Below, piece after piece: positions 49,150 through 53,235 of a stretch of DNA of 53,235 nucleotides (the stretch's first letter is position 1; each line of letters begins with the position of its first letter). Position numbers and translations under genes: made by a program. This DNA is from JAZDJP01 sp043803805 (GTDB taxonomy: Bacteria > Planctomycetota > JAZDJP01): contig JAZDJP010000113.1 of assembly GCA_043803805.1 (NCBI GenBank), forward strand, positions 1-53,235. Direction: 5' to 3'. The notes beneath the pieces are model-generated. The model did no database searches. It was not told the DNA's origin and worked only from the letters and a program-made list of their open reading frames with translations.

Positions 49150-50294
49150 AGATCACCGACGTCGAAGCCATCGTCCTCGAGTCCCCCTACGAGAACCGCC
49201 CGCCCGAGGGCAGCGAGGAGGCCCACGGCGTCAAGCACTGCCTGCTCGTCAAGGTCTCCACCGACGAGGGCATCACCGGCTGGGCCGACGTGGAGACCGC
49301 CCCGCACATGGGTCCGGCGGGCGTGAACCTTCCGGAAAGCGGCACAACGGCCTTCGAGGGCATCCGGAACCTGGCCCGGGGCGAAGACCCCTTCGACGTG
49401 GAGCGCCTGTGGGACAAGGTGTACCGGGGAACCGTCTACTGGGGCCGGCGGGGCATTGCCATCCAGCTGCTCTCCGGCCTGGATATCGCCTGCCACGACA
49501 TCATCGGCAAGGCCATCGGCCGGCCGCTCCACAAGGTGCTGGGCGGGGCCCGTCGCGACCGGGTGCGCGCCTACGCCTCGACGCTCTTCCGATCCACGCC
49601 GGACGACATCCGGAGGGCCTGCGATTTCTACCGGGCCCGGGGCTTCACCGCCATCAAGTTCGGCTACGGCGTCTTTGGAACGGACCGGAAACGCGACGAG
49701 GCCCTGGTGGCCGCCGCCCGGGAGGCCCTCGGCCCCGACGTGGAACTGATGGTGGACGCCGGATGGCTCGTCAACCGGAGCGCCTACGACGTCATCGAAC
49801 TGCTGCGGCGGCTGGAACCGTACGGGATCTACTGGCTGGAGGACGCTCTGCATCCCGAGTGCTACGAAGCCTACGCGCGGGTCAGGGAGGCCGGCGTGCG
49901 GACGCGCCTGGCGGCCGGCGAGCAGGAGGCCACCGCCTGGGGCTTCCACGACCTGATCCGGCGCGGGAAGATTGACGTGATCCAGCCGGACATCAGCCGC
50001 TGCGGCGGGCTCTCCCAGATGCGCAAGATCCTCTGGGAGGCCGAGCGCGCGGGGGTGGATGTCTGCCCCCACGCCTGGCTCACCGATCTGCTCACCGCCG
50101 CCTCGCTGCACGTCAACGCCTGCCTCCCGCGCAGCCTGTTCGTCGAGTACAATGTCTGCGACAATCCCATGCTGCGCGAGATCATCCGCAACCCGGTGCG
50201 GATGGACGCCGACGGGAACATCCCGGTGCCGCAGGGGCCGGGACTCGGCATCGAGGTGGACGAACGCGCCGTGGAAAAATTCCGAATCGGATGA
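49146..50294 (+). CDS. Mandelate racemase/enolase superfamily sugar-acid dehydratase-like enzyme
   Basis: 382 residues. The enolase-superfamily metal ligands are present: D204 (MVDAGW), E232 (WLEDAL), E259 (AAGEQEAT). The acid/base residues are K171 (IKFGYG), with D282 (QPDISRCGG) and H309 (CPHAW) forming the His-Asp dyad. The second lysine of the usual KxK is a glycine-containing FGYG, as in several acid sugar dehydratases. It would abstract the alpha proton of an acid sugar and eliminate water to a 2-keto-3-deoxy acid. It starts within the dehydrogenase stop. Confidence 0.9.
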   Translation: MKITDVEAIVLESPYENRPPEGSEEAHGVKHCLLVKVSTDEGITGWADVETAPHMGPAGVNLPESGTTAFEGIRNLARGEDPFDVERLWDKVYRGTVYWGRRGIAIQLLSGLDIACHDIIGKAIGRPLHKVLGGARRDRVRAYASTLFRSTPDDIRRACDFYRARGFTAIKFGYGVFGTDRKRDEALVAAAREALGPDVELMVDAGWLVNRSAYDVIELLRRLEPYGIYWLEDALHPECYEAYARVREAGVRTRLAAGEQEATAWGFHDLIRRGKIDVIQPDISRCGGLSQMRKILWEAERAGVDVCPHAWLTDLLTAASLHVNACLPRSLFVEYNVCDNPMLREIIRNPVRMDADGNIPVPQGPGLGIEVDERAVEKFRIG

Positions 50295-50306
50295 TCGGAG
50301 GCCGCG

Positions 50307-51062
50307 ATGGATCGGATCCGCCAGCAGAAGATGGCCGACAGCCAGGCCGCCCTCTGGCTCCTGGGACAGGCCGGCTGCGTCGTGAGATCCGCCGGAATCA
50401 CCGCGGTCATCGATCCCTACCTCACCGACAGCGTGGGGGCGAGCGCCCCGGACTTCACGCGCCTCTTCCCCGCGCCCATCGCGCCCGAGCATCTCGAGGC
50501 CGATCTCTTCGTGGTCACTCACGATCACGCCGATCACCTCGATCCCGAAACGATCCGCCGGTACCGGCACGGGACGACCACCGACTTCATCGCCCCGCAT
50601 CTAGCGGCCGGGAAACTCCGGGCGCTGGACATTTCCGCCGGGCGCATCCACGCGGTCGGCGCGGGCGAGGCCATCACGCTCCGCGGCGTGGAGATCCGCG
50701 GGACATACGCCGTACCCACCGGGCCGGATGTCCTGGACACGACCGGTTACGTCCTGACGTTCCCCAACGGACGCAGCCTGTATCACTCCGCGGACACGGG
50801 ATTCTCGCCGCTACTGCTCAAGGCCGCCCCCCGGGCCGAGGTCCTGCTCGTGGCCATCAACGGCAAATGGGGAAACCTCGACGCCGGGCAGGCGGTGGAA
50901 CTGGCCTCCGCCGTCCGGCCGCGGTTCGTCATCCCCAACCATTACGACCTGATGGCATTGAACTCCGAAAACCCGGAGACATTCCGATTTCTGTGCCGCG
51001 ACGGAAATCTGGCGGCGCGGTGCGTCATCCCCGCGGTGATGGAGGCCTTCGTCTGGGGATGA
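50307..51062 (+). CDS. UlaG-like metallo-beta-lactamase-fold hydrolase
   Basis: 251 residues. The metal motif THDHADHLD has H72, H74, D76 and H77, preceded by VIDPYLTDSVG. Later HSADTGF and IPNHYDLM complete the site. Close relatives are L-ascorbate-6-phosphate lactonase (UlaG) and other lactone hydrolases, so it likely opens a sugar lactone. It begins 12 bases after the dehydratase gene, with GGAGG near the start. Confidence 0.85.
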   Translation: MDRIRQQKMADSQAALWLLGQAGCVVRSAGITAVIDPYLTDSVGASAPDFTRLFPAPIAPEHLEADLFVVTHDHADHLDPETIRRYRHGTTTDFIAPHLAAGKLRALDISAGRIHAVGAGEAITLRGVEIRGTYAVPTGPDVLDTTGYVLTFPNGRSLYHSADTGFSPLLLKAAPRAEVLLVAINGKWGNLDAGQAVELASAVRPRFVIPNHYDLMALNSENPETFRFLCRDGNLAARCVIPAVMEAFVWG

Positions 51063-51094
51063 ACGCGGGAAACCGAAAGAAGGAGGAGCCCCCC

Positions 51095-51763
51095 ATGTTT
51101 GCCGACGATGCGCAACGTTTCGCCTGGATCCGCCAGCATCTCTACGTCCCGGCCGTCTGCGACGTCCTGGACGGCATGGGGCACCGCGAACGCGCCATGC
51201 ACCAGCGGCTGCGGCCGCTCGACCCGGACCATTGCGTGATCGTCGGCCGGGCGCGAACGTTCCGCTGGATGGAAACCGATTACGTGGTCGAGTCGGATCC
51301 CTACGGGCTGGAAATCGAGGCCATGGATTCCCTTCGCCCCGGGGACGTGGTCGTCCACTCGACCGATCACGGCGGCACCAACGCGCCATGGGGCGAACTG
51401 ATGACCACGGTGGCCAAACGGCTCGGGGCCGCCGGCTGCATCTGCGACAGCCAGATCCGGGATTGCCTCAAGATCAAGGCCCAGGCGTTCCCGGTGTTCC
51501 ACCGGGGCATCCGGCCCCTGGACAGCATGGGACGCGCCCGGGTGATGGCCTACGATGTCCCGGTGAAGTGCGGCGACGTGCTCGTCCGCCCCGGGGAACT
51601 CGTCTTCGCGGACTTCGACGGGATCGTGATCATCCCGCGCGAGGCGGAACACGAGGCGCTCACGCGCGCCGCCGAAAAGGCCGGCAGGGAGAATGCCTCG
51701 CGCGCCGAACTGCTCCAGGGACGGTCCCTCCGCCAGGTCTACGATCAGTACGGGGTGTTGTAG
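51095..51763 (+). CDS. RraA-like aldolase (4-hydroxy-4-methyl-2-oxoglutarate/keto-acid aldolase type)
   Basis: 222 residues from ATG 51095, with AAGGAGGAG upstream. VPAVCDVLDGMGHRERAM at the N-terminus, GDVVVHSTDHGG, APWGELMTTVAKRLGAAG and CDSQIRDC (the conserved Arg-Asp pair) and CGDVLVRPGELVFADFDGIV match the RraA/HMG aldolase family. Metal-dependent members cleave 4-hydroxy-2-keto acids to pyruvate and another oxo-acid. It is the fifth and last gene of the string and would provide the cleavage step. Confidence 0.85.
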   Translation: MFADDAQRFAWIRQHLYVPAVCDVLDGMGHRERAMHQRLRPLDPDHCVIVGRARTFRWMETDYVVESDPYGLEIEAMDSLRPGDVVVHSTDHGGTNAPWGELMTTVAKRLGAAGCICDSQIRDCLKIKAQAFPVFHRGIRPLDSMGRARVMAYDVPVKCGDVLVRPGELVFADFDGIVIIPREAEHEALTRAAEKAGRENASRAELLQGRSLRQVYDQYGVL

Positions 51764-51887
51764 CGCGTACGCCGGCCGGCAGCGCAAGCCCCGCGCGATC
51801 ATGCCCCATTCTCCGCTGGGGATTGACCCCGGGGACAAACTCTGGTATTGATAACGAACGGAAACAACCCTTTTCGGGAGGCGCGGC

Positions 51888-52886
51888 ATGAAACCCATTT
51901 CCGTCGTGCAGATCGGACTCGGCCCCCTCGGGCGAAAGATCGCGAAGTTCCTCGCCGAGCGGCCCGTCTTCCGGATCGTCGGCGCCGTGGACACCGACCC
52001 GTCCCTCGCGGGGAAAACGCTCGGCGACCTCGCCGAGGTGAAGCGCCTCGCCGTGCCCGTCCGGGCCTCCCTGAAGGAGGCGTTGACCGGCGGGAAACCG
52101 GACGCCGTGATTCTCACCACCGTATCCGACATGGCCCGGATCGTCCCCCAACTCGAGGCCATCCTGGAATTCAACCTGCCCGTGGTCTCCACCTGCGAGG
52201 AACTTTCCTTCCCCTGGAAGACGAGCCCGGACCTGGCCGCCCGGGTGGACGCGGCGGCCAGGCGCGCCGGGGTGGCGGTGCTGGGCACGGGGGTGAACCC
52301 CGGTTACCTCATGGACACCCTGCCGGTGTGCCTCACCGCGGTATGCCAGAAGGTGGAGGCGGTGCGGGTGTCCCGCATTCAGGACGCCTCCGTCCGGCGG
52401 ATCCCCTTCCAGCGGAAAATCGGCGCCGGGATGTCCCTGGATGCGTTCGAGGCGAAACGGCGGACGGGCACCCTGCGCCACGTCGGGCTCACCGAATCCA
52501 TGCACCTCATCGCCGCCCGGATGGGATGGACGCTCGACCGCACCGAGGACGTCCTGACCCCGGTTGTCACGAAAACCCGGATCGTCACCGAGGCCATGAC
52601 CATCGAGGCCGGCCAGGCCGCCGGGGTGCAGCAGATCGGCCGGGGATTCGCGGGAGGCGTGGAGCGCATCACCCTCACCTTCCGCGCCGCGATCGGCGAG
52701 CCCCACCCGGAGGACGCCGTGGAAATCGCCGGGACCCCCCCCATCCGGTCCGTCATCCCGGGCGGGGTGAACGGCGACATCGCCACCTGCGCCATCACCT
52801 TGAACGCGATTCCCCGGATCCTCGAGGCGACACCGGGGCTCAAAACCATGATTGACGTCCCGATCGTTTCTTGGTTTGGAGAGTGA
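51888..52886 (+). CDS. DapB-like NAD(P)-dependent dehydrogenase (diaminopentanoate dehydrogenase type)
   Basis: 332 residues. It starts VVQIGLGPLGRKIAKFL (Rossmann fold at about 6-22) and carries CEELSFPWKTSPDLA and GTGVNPGYLMDTLPVC, phrases seen in dihydrodipicolinate reductase-like proteins including 2,4-diaminopentanoate dehydrogenase. The rest is an alpha/beta domain with DVPIVSWFGE at the end. It is outside the operon before it, 124 bases downstream of the aldolase. The substrate could be an amino-acid imine; not determined. A GGGAGGCGCG ribosome-site-like sequence precedes ATG 51888. Confidence 0.75.
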   Translation: MKPISVVQIGLGPLGRKIAKFLAERPVFRIVGAVDTDPSLAGKTLGDLAEVKRLAVPVRASLKEALTGGKPDAVILTTVSDMARIVPQLEAILEFNLPVVSTCEELSFPWKTSPDLAARVDAAARRAGVAVLGTGVNPGYLMDTLPVCLTAVCQKVEAVRVSRIQDASVRRIPFQRKIGAGMSLDAFEAKRRTGTLRHVGLTESMHLIAARMGWTLDRTEDVLTPVVTKTRIVTEAMTIEAGQAAGVQQIGRGFAGGVERITLTFRAAIGEPHPEDAVEIAGTPPIRSVIPGGVNGDIATCAITLNAIPRILEATPGLKTMIDVPIVSWFGE

Positions 52887-52896
52887 CCAAAAAAAC

Positions 52897-53235
52897 ATGC
52901 GCAAGCGACTCGCTTCCCTGCTGCTCATCGTGACGCTTGGCTTGGTGGCATCGGCCCGCGCAGCCCACGGGGACGAGAACTCCAAGCCGCGGGATCCGGC
53001 CGCGACGATAGTTTCCAATGCCGGCGTGAAGGCGGGCCTGTGCGTTCACCTGGGTTGCGCCGACGGGGCGCTGGCCATGGCGCTGGCGGAGAGCGCGCCG
53101 TTCCTGGTTCACGGGTTGTCTCTCGACCCCGGGATGGTGGAACAGGTCCGCAAATCCGTTCAGGCCAGGGGGCTGTATGGTCGTGTCTCCATAGACCGGG
53201 TGAATCTCCCGCGGTTGCCCTACGCCGGGAACCTG
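52897..53235 (+). CDS. Exported methyltransferase-like protein (partial, runs off window)
   Basis: 113 codons are visible from ATG 52897. A signal peptide (about 1-23, LASLLLIVTLGLVASARA) is followed by GLCVHLGCADGALAMALAE, a class I SAM-binding motif, and VHGLSLDPGMVEQVRKSVQ, then RGLYGRVSIDRVNLPRLPYAGN. This arrangement, an exported SAM-like domain normally followed by a PQQ-type beta-propeller, is frequent in planctomycete and verrucomicrobial genomes. Only the N-terminal part is present, so the propeller is an inference. It has no clear Shine-Dalgarno sequence. Confidence 0.7.
   Translation, partial: MRKRLASLLLIVTLGLVASARAAHGDENSKPRDPAATIVSNAGVKAGLCVHLGCADGALAMALAESAPFLVHGLSLDPGMVEQVRKSVQARGLYGRVSIDRVNLPRLPYAGNL

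Overview
This is a GC-rich bacterial chromosome segment (roughly 60-65% G+C by eye) from a Gram-negative, diderm organism. LpxH-like, TonB, TatC and LysA genes point to an outer membrane with lipid A and diaminopimelate peptidoglycan. A kelch-tailed Ser/Thr kinase, an exported methyltransferase-like protein of a planctomycete/verrucomicrobial type, a pyruvoyl arginine decarboxylase and dispersed CACGAAA-type intergenic repeats suggest the Planctomycetota-Verrucomicrobiota-Lentisphaerota neighbourhood. No rRNA is present, so the lineage is an inference.

Layout. 1-3393 (-): membrane Ser/Thr kinase, cut by the left edge. 3611-4966 (+): mini GntR regulator and an isopropylmalate dehydrogenase-type enzyme. 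5004-5973: two orphan membrane proteins in lower-GC DNA. 6011-9104 (-): an exported protein and tatC, separated by a strong terminator from a membrane-anchored coiled-coil protein with a C-terminal BRCT-like domain. 9314-14193 (+): ctpA protease, tsaD-larB-nnrD (overlapping genes) and a probably leaderless HNH endonuclease. 14253-25908 (-): the spc/alpha ribosomal superoperon from rplX to rplQ, with secY, adk, map, infA and rpoA, followed directly by pdaD and aguA (polyamine synthesis). The cluster starts at rplX; rplN and the S10 block are absent and rpmD is missing.

25953-28073 (+): LpxH-like hydrolase, then a lower-GC islet with a glycosyltransferase. 28075-37185 (-): metalloprotease, tonB, lysA, lipoprotein-type S1 protease, a response regulator, histidine kinase, HDOD protein and small signalling protein, headed by argH. 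37440-40213 (-): PIG-L deacetylase and a heparinase II/III-like protein. 40388-42704 (+): saccharopine dehydrogenase-like enzyme and a Cas4/AddB-like Fe-S nuclease. 42705-44011 is accessory DNA: repeats, a remnant of a TOTE-type primase gene and an ORF6N gene. 44012-45094 (+): a DUF2089 regulator and its membrane partner. 45110-47091 (-): a ThiF-like (E1) enzyme overlapping a nitroreductase. 47237-51763 (+): five genes that look like a non-phosphorylative sugar-acid or lactone catabolic operon. 51888-53235 (+): a DapB-like dehydrogenase and the start of an exported methyltransferase-like protein.

The least conventional parts are the sugar-acid operon, the ThiF-nitroreductase pair, the membrane BRCT protein, the polyamine genes attached to the ribosomal operon and the solitary Fe-S nuclease. 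All functional statements come from reading translated sequence and motifs; no database search was run.
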